This document shows, in pieces, positions 36,701 through 49,205 of a DNA stretch of 64,000 nucleotides. Origin of the DNA: Nomia melanderi (Eukaryota; Arthropoda; Insecta; Hymenoptera; Halictidae); contig NW_027475134.1 in the NCBI RefSeq assembly GCF_051020985.1, positions 4,278,001 to 4,342,000 of the forward strand. The letters run 5' to 3'. Position numbers and translations under genes: made by a program. Each line of letters begins with the position of its first letter. Positions within the stretch are counted from its first letter, which is position 1. The notes below the pieces were generated by a model. The model was not told the DNA's origin and searched no databases. It saw only the letters and a list, made by a program, of their open reading frames with translations.

Positions 36701-38770
36701 TATATATCTGGTGATATCTCGGGTGCTATTACAGATATCGCAATAAATCAAAGTGCATTACCTGTAGGAGGCCCTGGCGCATGAATCTGTGCAGCGGGGA
36801 CGTCCTCGGACCGCCAGGGGCCGAGACAACGACCGTCTCATGGGGCCGGACACTCAGGGTCAGGGTAAAATCCAATATATATCTGGTGATATCTCGGGTG
36901 CTATTAGAGATAGCGCAATAAACCAAAGTGAATTATCTGCAGGAAGCCCTGGCGCATGAATCTGTGCAGCGGGAACGACCTCGGACCACCAGGGGCCGAG
37001 CAAACCACAGTCTCATGGGGTCGGACACTCAGGGTCAGGGGAAAATCCAATATATATCTGGTGATATCTCGGGTGCTATTAGAGATAGCGCAATAAACCA
37101 AAGTGAATTATCTGCAGGAGGCCCTGGCGCATGAATCTGTGCAACGGGAACGACCTCGGACCACCAGGGGCCGAGAAAACCACAGTCTCATGGGGCCGGG
37201 CACTCAGAGTCAGGGGAAAATCCAATATAGATCTGGTGATATCTCGGGTGCTATCACAGATAGCGCAATAAACCTAAGTGAATTTTCTGCAGGAGGCCCG
37301 GGCGCATGAATCTGTGCAACGGGAACGTCCTCGGACCACCAGGGGCCGAGAAAACCACAGTCTCATGGGGCCGGACACTCAGGGTCAGGGGAAAATCCAA
37401 TATAGATCTGGTGATATCTCGGGTGCTATTACAGATAGCGCAATAAATCAAAGTGCATTACCTGTAGGAGGCCCTGGCGCATGAATCTAAGCAGCGGGAA
37501 CGTCGTCGGACCTCCAGGGGCCGAGACAACGACCGTCTCATGGGGCCGGACTCTCAGGGTCAGGGTAAAGTCCAATATATATCTGGTGATATCTCGGGAG
37601 CTATAACAGATAGCGCAATAAATCAAAGTGCATTGTCTGTAGGAGGCCCTGGCGCATGAATCTGTGCAGCGGGAACGACCTCGGACCACCAGGGGCCGAG
37701 AAAACCACAGTCTCATGGGGCCGGACACTCAGGGTCAGGGGAAAATCCAATATATATCTGGTGATATCTCGGGTGCTATTACAGATAGCGCAATAAATGA
37801 AAGTGCATTACCTGTAGGAGGCCCTGGCGCATGAATCTGTGCAGCGGGGACGTCCTCGGACCGCCAGGGGCCGAGACAACGACCGTCTCATGGGGCCGGA
37901 CACTCAGGGTCAGGGTAAAATCCAATATATATCTGGTGATATATCGGGTGCTATTACAGATAGCGCAATAAATCAAAGTGCATTGTCTGTAGGAGGTCCT
38001 GGCGCATGAATCTGTGCAGCGGGAACGACCTCGGACCACCAGGGGCCGAGAAAAGCACAGTCTCATGGGGCCGGACACTCAGGGTCAGGGTAAAATCGAA
38101 TATATATCTGGTGATATCTCGGGTGCTATTAGAGATAGCGCAATAAACCAAAGTGAATTATCTGCAGGAAGCCCTGGCGCATGAATCTGTGCAGCGGGAA
38201 CGACCTCGGACCACCAGAGGCCGAGAAAACCACAGTCTCATGGGGCCGGACACTCAGGGTCAGGGGAAAATCCAATATATATCTGGTGATATCTCGGGTG
38301 CTATCAGAGATAGCGCAATAAACCAAAGTGAATTATCTGCAGGAGGCCCTGGCGCATGAATGTGTGCAGCGGGAACGACCTCGGACCACCAGGGGCCGAG
38401 AAAACGACCGTCTCATGGGGCCGGATACTCAGGGTCAGGGGAAAATCCAATATATATCTGGTGATATCTCGGGTGCTATTACAGATAGCGCAATAAATCA
38501 AAGTGTATTGTCTGTAGGAGACCCTGGGGCATGAACGTGTGCAGCGGGAACGACCTCGGACCACCAGGGGCCGAGGAAACGACCGTCTCATGGGGCCGGA
38601 CGTTCAGGGTCAGTAAAAAATCCAATATATATCTGGTGATATCTCGGGTGCTATTAGAGATAGCGCAATAAACCAAAGTGAATTATCTGCAGGAGGCCCT
38701 GGCGCATGAATCTGTGCAACGGGAACGACCTCGGACCACCAGGGGCCGAGAAAACCACAGTCTCATGGGG
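33728..38770. repeat. 5,075-bp higher-order unit, second copy
   Basis: This is the direct tandem copy of 28,653-33,695, without any indel relative to it. It is itself the source or sister of later pieces: 36,081-36,892 matches 40,456-41,267, and 36,835-39,664 matches 42,434-45,263. Confidence 0.93.
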
Positions 38771-40455
38771 TCGGACACTCAGGGTCAGGGGAAAATCCAA
38801 TATAGATCTGGTGATATCTCGGGTGCTATTACAGATGGCGCAATAAACCAAAGTGAATTATCTGCAGGAGGCCCTGGTGCATGAATCTGTGCAACGGGAA
38901 CGACCTCGGACCACCAGGGGCCGAGAAAACCACAGTCTCATGGGGCCGGACACTCAGGGTCAGTGGAAAATCCAATATAGATCTGGTGATATCTCGGGTG
39001 CTATTACAGATAGCGCAATAAATCAGAGTGCATTACCTGTAGGAGGCCCTGGCGCATGAATCTGTGCAGCGGGGACGTCCTCGGACCGCCAGGGCCGGAG
39101 ACAACGACCGTCTCATGGGGCCGGACACTCAGGGTCAGGGTAAAATCCAATATATATCTGGTGATATGTCGGGTGCTATTACAGATAGCGCAATAAATCA
39201 AAGTGCATTGTCTGTAGGAGGTCCTGGCGCATGAATCTGTGCAGCGGGAACGACCTCGGACCACCAGGGGCCGAGAAAACCACAGTCTCATGGGGCCGGA
39301 CACTCAGGGTCAGGGGAAAATCCAATATATATCTGGTGATATCTCGGGTGCTATTACAGATAGCGCTATAAATCAAAGTGCATTACCTGTAGGAGGCCCT
39401 GGCGCATGAATCTGTGCAGCGGGAACGTCGTCGGACCTCCAGGGGCCGAGACAACGACCGTCTCATGGGGCCGGACACTCAGGGTCAGGGTAAAATCCAA
39501 TATAGATCTGGTGATATCTCGGGTGCTATTACAGATAGCGCAATAAATCAAAGTGCATTACCTGTAGGAGGCCCTGGCGCATGTATCTGTGCAGCGGGAA
39601 CGTCGTCGGACCTCCAGGGGCCGAGACAACGACCGTCTCATGGGGCCGGACACTCAGGGTCAGGGTAAAATCCAATATATATCTGGTGATATCTCGGGTG
39701 CTATAACAGATAGCGCAATAAATCAAAGTGCATTGTCTGTAGGAGACCCTGGCGCATGAATCTGTGCAGCGGGAACGACCTCGGACCACCAGGGGCCGAG
39801 AAAACCACAGTCTCATGGGGCCGGACACTCAGGGTCAGGGGAAAATCCAATATATATCTGGTGATATCTCGGGTGCTATTACAGATAGCGCAATAAATGA
39901 AAGTGCATTACCTGTAGGAGGCCCTGGCGCATGAATCTGTGCAGCGGGGACGTCCGCGGACCGCCAGGGGCCGAGACAACGACCGTCTCATGGGGCCGGA
40001 CACTCAGGGTCAGGGGAAAATCCAGTATATATCTCTTGATATCTCGGGTGCTATTACAGATAGCGCAATAAATCAAAGTGCATTGTCTGTAGGAGGCCCT
40101 GGCGCATGTATCTGTGCAGCGGGAACGTCCTCGGACCTCCAGGGGCCGAGACAACGACCGTCTCATGGGGCCGGACCCTCAGGGTCAGGGTAAAATCCAA
40201 TATATATCTGGTGATATCTCGGGTGCTATTACAGATAGCGCAATAAATCAAAGTGCATTGTCTGTAGGAGGCCATGGCGCATGAATCTGTGCAGCGGGAA
40301 CGACCTCGGACGACCAGGGGCCGAGAAAACCACAGTCTCATGGGGCCGGACACTCAGGGTCAGGGGAAAATCCAATATAGATCTGGTGATATCTCGGGTG
40401 CTATTACAGATAGCGCAATAAATCAAAGTGCATTGTCTGTAGGAGACCCTGGCAG

Positions 40456-41267
40456 ATGAACCTGTGCAGCGGGAACGACCTCGGACCACCAGGGGCCGAG
40501 AAAACGACCGTCTCATGGGGCCGGACGCTCAGGGTCAGTGAAAAATCCAATATATATCTGGTGATATCTCGGGTGCTATTAGAGATAGCGCAATAAACCA
40601 AAGTGAATTATCTGCAGGAGTCCCTGGCGCATGAATCTGTGCAACGGGAACGACCTCGGACCACCAGGGGCCGAGAAAACCACAGTCTCATGGGGTCGGA
40701 CACTCAGGGTCAGGGGAAAATCCAATATAGATCTGGTGATATCTCGGGTGCTATAACAGATAGCGCAATAAACCAAAGTGAATTATCTGCAGGAGGCCCG
40801 GGCGCATGAATCTGTGCAACGGGAACGTCCTCGGACCACCAGGGGCCGAGAAAACCACAGTCTCATGGGGCCGGACACTCAGGGTCAGGGGAAAATCCAA
40901 TATATAACTGGTGATATCTCGGGTGCTATTAGAGATAGCGCAATAAACCAAAGTGAATTATCTGCAGGAGGCCCTGGCGCATGAATCTGTGCAACGGGAA
41001 CGACCTCGGACCACCAGGGGCCGAGAAAACCACAGTCTCATGGGGCCGGACACTCAGGGTCAGGGGAAAATCCAATATATATCTGGTGATATCTCGGGTG
41101 CTATTACAGATATCGCAATAAATCAAAGTGCATTACCTGTAGGAGGCCCTGTCGCATGAATCTGTGCAGCGGGGACGTCCTCGGACCGCCAGGGGCCGAG
41201 ACAACGACCGTCTCATGGGGCCGGACACTCAGGGTCAGGGTAAAATCCAATATATATCTGGTGATAT
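40456..41267. repeat. 812-bp copy of 36,081-36,892 (offset 4,375 bp)
   Basis: The offset is exactly 25 units. I saw two mismatches, at 36,111/40,486 and 36,777/41,152. At 40,486 the base agrees with the first 5,075-bp copy (C at 31,036), so the T at 36,111 is a private change of the second copy. The match ends at GATATATC (41,268). Confidence 0.87.
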
Positions 41268-41995
41268 ATCGGGTGCTATTACAGATAGCGCAATAAATCA
41301 AAGTGCATTGTCTGTAGGAGGTCCTGGCGCATGAATCTGTGCAGCGGGAACGACCTCGGACCACCAGGGGCCGAGAAAAGCACAGTCTCATGGGGCCGGA
41401 CACTCAGGGTCAGGGTAAAATCGAATATATATCTGGTGATATCTCGGGTGCTATTAGAGATAGCGCAATAAACCAAAGTGAATTATCTGCAGGAAGCCCT
41501 GGCGCATGAATCTGTGCAGCGGGAACGACCTCGGACCACCAGGGGCCGAGCAAACCACAGTCTCATGGGGCCGGACACTCAGGGTCAGGGTAAAATCCAA
41601 TATATATCTGGTGATATCTCGGGTGCTATAACAGATAGCGCAATAAATCAAAGTGCATTGTCTGTAGGAGGCCCTGGCGCATGAATCTGTGCAGCGGGAA
41701 CGACCTCGGACCACCAGGGGCCGAGAAAACCACAGTCTCATGGGGCCGGACACTCAGGGTCAGGGGAAAATCCAATATATATCTGGTGATATCTCGGGTG
41801 CTATTACAGATAGCGCAATAAATGAAAGTGCATTACCTGTAGGAGGCCCTGGCGCATGAATCTGTGCAGCGGGGACGTCCGCGGACCGCCAGGGGCCGAG
41901 ACAACGACCGTCTCATGGGGCCGGACACTCAGGGTCAGGGGAAAATCCAGTATATATCTCTTGATATCTCGGGTGCTATTACAGATAGCGCAATA

Positions 41996-42169
41996 AATCA
42001 AAGTGCATTGTCTGTAGGAGGCCCTGGCGCATGAATCTTTACCGCGGGAACGACCTCGGACCACCAGGGGCCGAGAAAACCACAGTCTCATTGGGCCGGA
42101 CACTCAGGGTCAGGGAAAATCCAATATATATCTGGTGATATCTCGGGTGCTATTAGAGGTAGCGCAATA
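41996..42169 (+). repeat. 174-bp variant with CTTTACCGCGGG, first of the derived forms
   Basis: This is a derived form of the 174-bp lineage in which CTGTACAGCGGG became CTTTACCGCGGG (starting at 42,037). The marker recurs at 45,536 and 47,985. In the last case the rest of the unit is an ordinary 175-bp type with GAAAACGACCG, so it is a hybrid. Confidence 0.85.
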
Positions 42170-42433
42170 AATCAAAGTGCATTGTCTGTAGGAGGCCCTG
42201 GCGCATGAATCTGTGCAGCGGGGACGTCCTCGGACCGCCAGGGGCCGAGACAACGACCGTCTCATGGGGCCGGACACTCAGGGTCAGGGTAAAATCCAAT
42301 ATATATCTGGTGATATATCGGGTGCTATTACAGATAGCGCAATAAATCAAAGTGCATTGTCTGTAGGAGGTCCTGGCGCATGAATCTGTGCAGCGGGAAC
42401 GACCTCGGACCACCAGGGGCCGAGAAAAGCACA

Positions 42434-45263
42434 GTCTCATGGGGCCGGACACTCAGGGTCAGGGTAAAATCCAATATATATCTGGTGATATCTCGGGTGC
42501 TATTAGAGATAGCGCAATAAACCAAAGTGAATTATCTGCAGGAAGCCCTGGCGCATGAATCTGTGCAGCGGGAACGACCTCGGACCACCAGGGGCCGAGC
42601 AAACCACAGTCTCATGGGGTCGGACACTCAGGGTCAGGGGAAAATCCAATATATATCTGGTGATATCTCGGGTGCTATTAGAGATAGCGCAATAAACCAA
42701 AGTGAATTATCTGCAGGAGGCCCTGGCGCATGAATCTGTGCAACGGGAACGACCTCGGACCACCAGGGGCCGAGAAAACCACAGTCTCATGGGGCCGGGC
42801 ACTCAGAGTCAGGGGAAAATCCAATATAGATCTGGTGATATCTCGGGTGCTATCACAGATAGCGCAATAAACCTAAGTGAATTATCTGCAGGAGGCCCGG
42901 GCGCATGAATCTGTGCAACGGGAACGTCCTCGGACCACCAGGGGCCGAGAAAACCACAGTCTCATGGGGCCGGACACTCAGGGTCAGGGGAAAATCCAAT
43001 ATAGATCTGGTGATATCTCGGGTGCTATTACAGATAGCGCAATAAATCAAAGTGCATTACCTGTAGGAGGCCCTGGCGCATGAATCTGTGCAGCGGGAAC
43101 GTCGTCGGACCTCCAGGGGCCGAGACAACGACCGTCTCATGGGGCCGGACTCTCAGGGTCAGGGTAAAGTCCAATATATATCTGGTGATATCTCGGGTGC
43201 TATAACAGATAGCGCAATAAATCAAAGTGCATTGTCTGTAGGAGGCCCTGGCGCATGAATCTGTGCAGCGGGAACGACCTCGGACCACCAGGGGCCGAGA
43301 AAACCACAGTCTCATGGGGCCGGACACTCAGGGTCAGGGGAAAATCCAATATATATCTGGTGATATCTCGGGTGCTATTACAGATAGCGCAATAAATGAA
43401 AGTGCATTACCTGTAGGAGGCCCTGGCGCATGAATCTGTGCAGCGGGGACGTCCTCGGACCGCCAGGGGCCGAGACAACGACCGTCTCATGGGGCCGGAC
43501 ACTCAGGGTCAGGGTAAAATCCAATATATATCTGGTGATATATCGGGTGCTATTACAGATAGCGCAATAAATCAAAGTGCATTGTCTGTAGGAGGTCCTG
43601 GCGCATGAATCTGTGCAGCGGGAACGACCTCGGACCACCAGGGGCCGAGAAAAGCACAGTCTCATGGGGCCGGACACTCAGGGTCAGGGTAAAATCGAAT
43701 ATATATCTGGTGATATCTCGGGTGCTATTAGAGATAGCGCAATAAACCAAAGTGAATTATCTGCAGGAAGCCCTGGCGCATGAATCTGTGCAGCGGGAAC
43801 GACCTCGGACCACCAGAGGCCGAGAAAACCACAGTCTCATGGGGCCGGACACTCAGGGTCAGGGGAAAATCCAATATATATCTGGTGATATCTCGGGTGC
43901 TATCAGAGATAGCGCAATAAACCAAAGTGAATTATCTGCAGGAGGCCCTGGCGCATGAATGTGTGCAGCGGGAACGACCTCGGACCACCAGGGGCCGAGA
44001 AAACGACCGTCTCATGGGGCCGGATACTCAGGGTCAGGGGAAAATCCAATATATATCTGGTGATATCTCGGGTGCTATTACAGATAGCGCAATAAATCAA
44101 AGTGTATTGTCTGTAGGAGACCCTGGGGCATGAACGTGTGCAGCGGGAACGACCTCGGACCACCAGGGGCCGAGGAAACGACCGTCTCATGGGGCCGGAC
44201 GTTCAGGGTCAGTAAAAAATCCAATATATATCTGGTGATATCTCGGGTGCTATTAGAGATAGCGCAATAAACCAAAGTGAATTATCTGCAGGAGGCCCTG
44301 GCGCATGAATCTGTGCAACGGGAACGACCTCGGACCACCAGGGGCCGAGAAAACCACAGTCTCATGGGGTCGGACACTCAGGGTCAGGGGAAAATCCAAT
44401 ATAGATCTGGTGATATCTCGGGTGCTATTACAGATGGCGCAATAAACCAAAGTGAATTATCTGCAGGAGGCCCTGGTGCATGAATCTGTGCAACGGGAAC
44501 GACCTCGGACCACCAGGGGCCGAGAAAACCACAGTCTCATGGGGCCGGACACTCAGGGTCAGTGGAAAATCCAATATAGATCTGGTGATATCTCGGGTGC
44601 TATTACAGATAGCGCAATAAATCAGAGTGCATTACCTGTAGGAGGCCCTGGCGCATGAATCTGTGCAGCGGGGACGTCCTCGGACCGCCAGGGCCGGAGA
44701 CAACGACCGTCTCATGGGGCCGGACACTCAGGGTCAGGGTAAAATCCAATATATATCTGGTGATATGTCGGGTGCTATTACAGATAGCGCAATAAATCAA
44801 AGTGCATTGTCTGTAGGAGGTCCTGGCGCATGAATCTGTGCAGCGGGAACGACCTCGGACCACCAGGGGCCGAGAAAACCACAGTCTCATGGGGCCGGAC
44901 ACTCAGGGTCAGGGGAAAATCCAATATATATCTGGTGATATCTCGGGTGCTATTACAGATAGCGCTATAAATCAAAGTGCATTACCTGTAGGAGGCCCTG
45001 GCGCATGTATCTGTGCAGCGGGAACGTCGTCGGACCTCCAGGGGCCGAGACAACGACCGTCTCATGGGGCCGGACACTCAGGGTCAGGGTAAAATCCAAT
45101 ATAGATCTGGTGATATCTCGGGTGCTATTACAGATAGCGCAATAAATCAAAGTGCATTACCTGTAGGAGGCCCTGGCGCATGTATCTGTGCAGCGGGAAC
45201 GTCGTCGGACCTCCAGGGGCCGAGACAACGACCGTCTCATGGGGCCGGACACTCAGGGTCAGG
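42434..45263. repeat. 2.83-kb copy of 36,835-39,664 (offset 5,599 bp)
   Basis: This spans 32 units minus 1 bp, the missing base belonging to the 174-bp unit at 41,996. The order is GAGCAAACC, the CCGGGCACTC unit, the GGCCCGGG unit, the four-unit cassette, CAGAGGCCGAG, the GGGGCATGAACG unit and the AATCAGAGTGC unit. At 37,285, 37,599 and in CTAAGCAGC (near 37,488) this copy carries the more usual base. Confidence 0.9.
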
Positions 45264-48100
45264 GGAAAATCCAATATATATCTGGTGATATCGCGGGTGC
45301 TATTACAGATAGCGCAATAAATGAAAGTGCATTACCTGTAGGAGGCCCTGGCGCATGAATCTGTGCAGCGGGGACGTCCGCGGACCGCCAGGGGCCGAGA
45401 CAACGACCGTCTCATGGGGCCGGACACTCAGGGTCAGGGGAAAATCCAGTATATATCTCTTGATATCTCGGGTGCTATTACAGATAGCGCAATAAATCAA
45501 AGTGCATTGTCTGTAGGAGGCCCTGGCGCATGAATCTTTACCGCGGGAACGACCTCGGACCACCAGGGGCCGAGAAAACCACAGTCTCATTGGGCCGGAC
45601 ACTCAGGGTCAGGGAAAATCCAATATATATCTGGTGATATCTCGGGTGCTATTAGAGGTAGCGCAATAAATCAAAGTGCATTGTCTGTAGGAGGCCCTGG
45701 CGCATGAATCTGTGCAACGGGAACGACCGCGGACCACCAGGGGCCGAGAAAACCACAGTCTCATGGGGCCGGACACTCAGGGTCAGGGGAAAATCCAATA
45801 TAGATCTGGTGATATCTCGGGTGCTATTACAGATAGCGCAATAAATCAAAGTGCATTGTCTGTAGGAGGCCCTGGCGCATGTATCTGTGCAGCGGGAACG
45901 TCCTCGGACCTCCAGGGGCCGAGACAACGACCGTCTCATGGGGCCGGACCCTCAGGGTCAGGGTAAAATCCAATATATATCTGGTGATATCTCGGGTGCT
46001 ATTACAGATAGCGCAATAAATCAAAGTGCATTGTCTGTAGGAGGCCATGGCGCATGAATCTGTGCAGCGGGAACGACCTCGGACGACCAGGGGCCGAGAA
46101 AACCACAGTCTCATGGGGCCGGACACTCAGGGTCAGGGGAAAATCCAGTATATATCTCTTGATATCTCGGGTGCTATTACAGATAGCGCAATAAATCAAA
46201 GTGCATTGTCTGTAGGAGGCCCTGGCGCATGAATCTGTGCAGCGGGAACGACCTCGGAACACCAGGGACCGAGAAAACCACCGTCTCATGGGGCCGGACT
46301 CTCAGGGTCAGTGAAAAATCCAATATATATGTGGTGATATCTCGGGTGCTATTACAGATAGCGCAATAAATCAAAGTGCATTGTCTGTAGGAGACCCTGG
46401 CGCATGAATCTGTGCAACGGGAACGACCGCGGACCACCAGGGGCCGAGAAAACCACAGTCTCATGGGGCCGGACTCTCAGGGTCAGGGGAAAATCCAATA
46501 TAGATCTGGTGATATCTCGGGTGCTATTACAGATAGCGCAATAAATCAAAGTGCATTGCCTGTAGGAGGCCCTGGCGCATGTATCTGTGCAGCGGGAACG
46601 TCCTCGGACCTCCAGCGGCCGAGACAACGACCGTCTCATGGGGCCGGACCCTCAGGGTCAGGGTAAAATCCAATATTTATATGGTGATATCTCGGGTGCT
46701 ATTACAGATAGCGCAATAAATCAAAGTGCGTTGTCTGTAGGAGGCCCTGGCGCATGAATCTGTGCAGCGGGAACGACGTCGGACGACCAGGGGCCGAGAA
46801 AACCACAGTCTCATTGGGCCGGACACTCAGGGTCAGGGGAAAATCCAATATAGATCTGGTGATATCTCGGGTGCTATTACAGATAGCGCAATAAATCAAA
46901 GTGCATTACCTGTAGGAGGCCCTGGCGCATGAATCTGTGCAGCGGGAACGACCTCGGACCACCAGGGGCCGAGAAAACCACAGTCTCATGGGGCCGGACA
47001 CTCAGGGTCAGGGAAAAATCCAATATATATCTGGTGATATCTCGGGCGCTATTAGAGATAGCGCAATAAACCAAAGTGAATTATCTGCAGGAGGCCCTGG
47101 CGCATGAATCTGTGCAGCGGGAACGACCTCGGACCACCAGGGGCCGAGAAAACCACCGTCTCATGGGGCCGGACACTCAGGGTCAGGGAAAAATCCAATA
47201 TATATCTGGTGATATCTCGGGTGCTATTAGAGATAGCGCAATAAACCAAAGTGAATTATATGCAGGAGGCCCTGGCGCATGAATCTGTGCAGCGGGAACG
47301 ACCTCGGACCACCAGGGGCCGAAAAAACCACAGTCTCATGGGGCCGGATACTCAGGGTCAGGGGAAAATCCAATATATATCTGGTGATATCTCGGGTGCT
47401 ATTACAGATAGCGCAATAAATCAAAGTGTATTGTCTGTAGGAGACCCTGGCGCATGAACGTGTGCAGCGGGAACGACCTCGGATCACCAGGGGCCGAGAA
47501 AACGACCGTCTCATGGGGCCGGACGCTCAGGGTCAGTGAAAAATCCAATATATATCTGGTGATATCTCGGGTGCTATTACAGATAGCGCAATAAATCAAA
47601 GTGCATTGTCTGTAGGAGGCCCTGGCGCATGAATCTGTGCAGCGGGAACGACCTCGGACCACCAGGGGCCGAGAAAACCACAGTCTCATGGGGCCGGACA
47701 CTCAGGGTCAGGGGAAAATCCAATATATATCTGGTGATATCTCGGGTGCTATTACAGATAGCGCAATAAATGAAAGTGCATTACCTGTAGGAGGCCCTGG
47801 CGCATGAATCTGTGCAGCGGGGACGTCCGCGGACCGCCAGGGGCCGAGACAACGACCGTCTCATGGGGCCGGACACTCAGGGTCAGGGGAAAATCCAGTA
47901 TATATCTCTTGATATCTCGGGTGCTATTACAGATAGCGCAATAAATCAAAGTGCATTGTCTGTAGGAGGCCCTGGCGCATGAATCTTTACCGCGGGAACG
48001 ACCTCGGACCACCAGGGGCCGAGAAAACGACCGTCTCATGGGGCCGGACACTCAGGGTCAGGGGAATATCCAATATATATCTGGTGATATCTCGGGTGCT
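45264..48100. repeat. Rearranged segment with repeated short strings
   Basis: About 16 units. Strings from 40-42 kb recur: the GGGGACGTCCGCGGACC unit followed by the CTCTTGATATC unit and the CTTTACCGCGGG unit occurs at about 41.8-42.1, 45.3-45.6 and 47.75-48.0 kb. The ATGTATCTG/GTCCTCGG/GGACCCTCAGGG unit followed by GGCCATGGCGC occurs at 40.1-40.3 and 45.87-46.07 kb. No non-satellite sequence was seen. Confidence 0.8.
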
Positions 48101-48959
48101 ATTACAGATAGCGCAATAAATCAAAGTGCATTGTCTGTAGGAGGCCCTGGCGCATGAATCTGTGCAGTGGGAACGACCTCGGACCACCAGGGGCCGAGAA
48201 AACGACCGTCTCATGGGGCCGGACACTCAGGGTCAGGGGAAAATCCAATATAGATCTGGTGATATCTCGGGTGCTATTACAGATAGCGCAATAAATCAAA
48301 GTGCATTGTCTGTAGGAGGCCCTGGCGCATGAATCTGTGCAGCGGGAACGACCTCGGACCACCAGGGTCCGAGAAAACCACAGTCTCATGGGGCCGGACA
48401 CTCAGTGGCAGGGGAAAATCCAGTATATATCTGGAGATATCTCGGGTGCTATTAGAGATAGCGCAATAAACCAAAGCGAATTATCTGCAGGAGGCCCTGG
48501 CGCATGAATCTGTGCAGCGGGAACGACCGCGGACCACCAGGGGCCGAAAAAACCACAGTCTCATGGGGCCGGATACTCAGGGTCAGGGGAAAATCCAATA
48601 TAGATCTGGTGATATCTCGGGTGCTATTACAGATAGCGCAATAAATAAAAGTGCATTGTTTGTAGGAGGCCCTGGCGCATGAATCTGTGCAGCGGGAACG
48701 ACCTAGGACCACCAGGGGCCGAGAAAACCACAGTCTCATGGGGCCGGACACTCAGGGTCAGGGGAATATCCAATATATATCTGGTGATATCTCGGGTGCT
48801 ATTATAGATAGCGCAATAAATAAAAGTGCATTGTTTGTAGGAGGCCCTGGTGCATGAATCTGTGCAGCGGGAACGACCTCGGACCACCAGGGGCCGAGAA
48901 AACCACAGTCTCATGGGGCCGGACACTCAGGGTCAGGGGAAATTCCAATATATATCTGG

Positions 48960-49205
48960 TGATATATCGGGTGCCATTAGAGATAGCTCGATAAATCAAA
49001 GTGCATTGTCTGCAGGAGGCCCTGACGCATGAATCTGTGCAGCGGGAACGACCTCGGACCACCAGGGGCCGAGAAAACCACAGTCTCATGGGGCCGAGAA
49101 CTCAGGGTCAGGGCAAAATCCAATATATATCTGGTGATATCTCGGGTGCTATTACACATAGCGCATTAAACCAACGCGCATTGTCTGTAGGAGGCCATGG
49201 CGCAT
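48960..49205 (+). repeat. D/E paired module, copy 1
   Basis: A D junction (GCCATTAGAGATAGCTCG, then CCTGACGCATG) is followed in the same unit by CCGAGAACTCAGGG. Next comes an E junction (TTACACATAGCGCATTAAACC, CAACGCGCATTG, GGCCATGGCGC). The same pair recurs at about 51,060-51,305 and 55,439-55,680. D alone also occurs in the 26-27 kb zone and E alone at about 50,552-50,605. Confidence 0.88.

Noticed and set aside
28653..38770. Assembly duplication as the explanation of the near-identical 5,075-bp copies
   Set aside because: Not excluded, but the copies differ at no fewer than seven sites and have distinct junction units at both ends. A real duplication is favoured until reads say otherwise.
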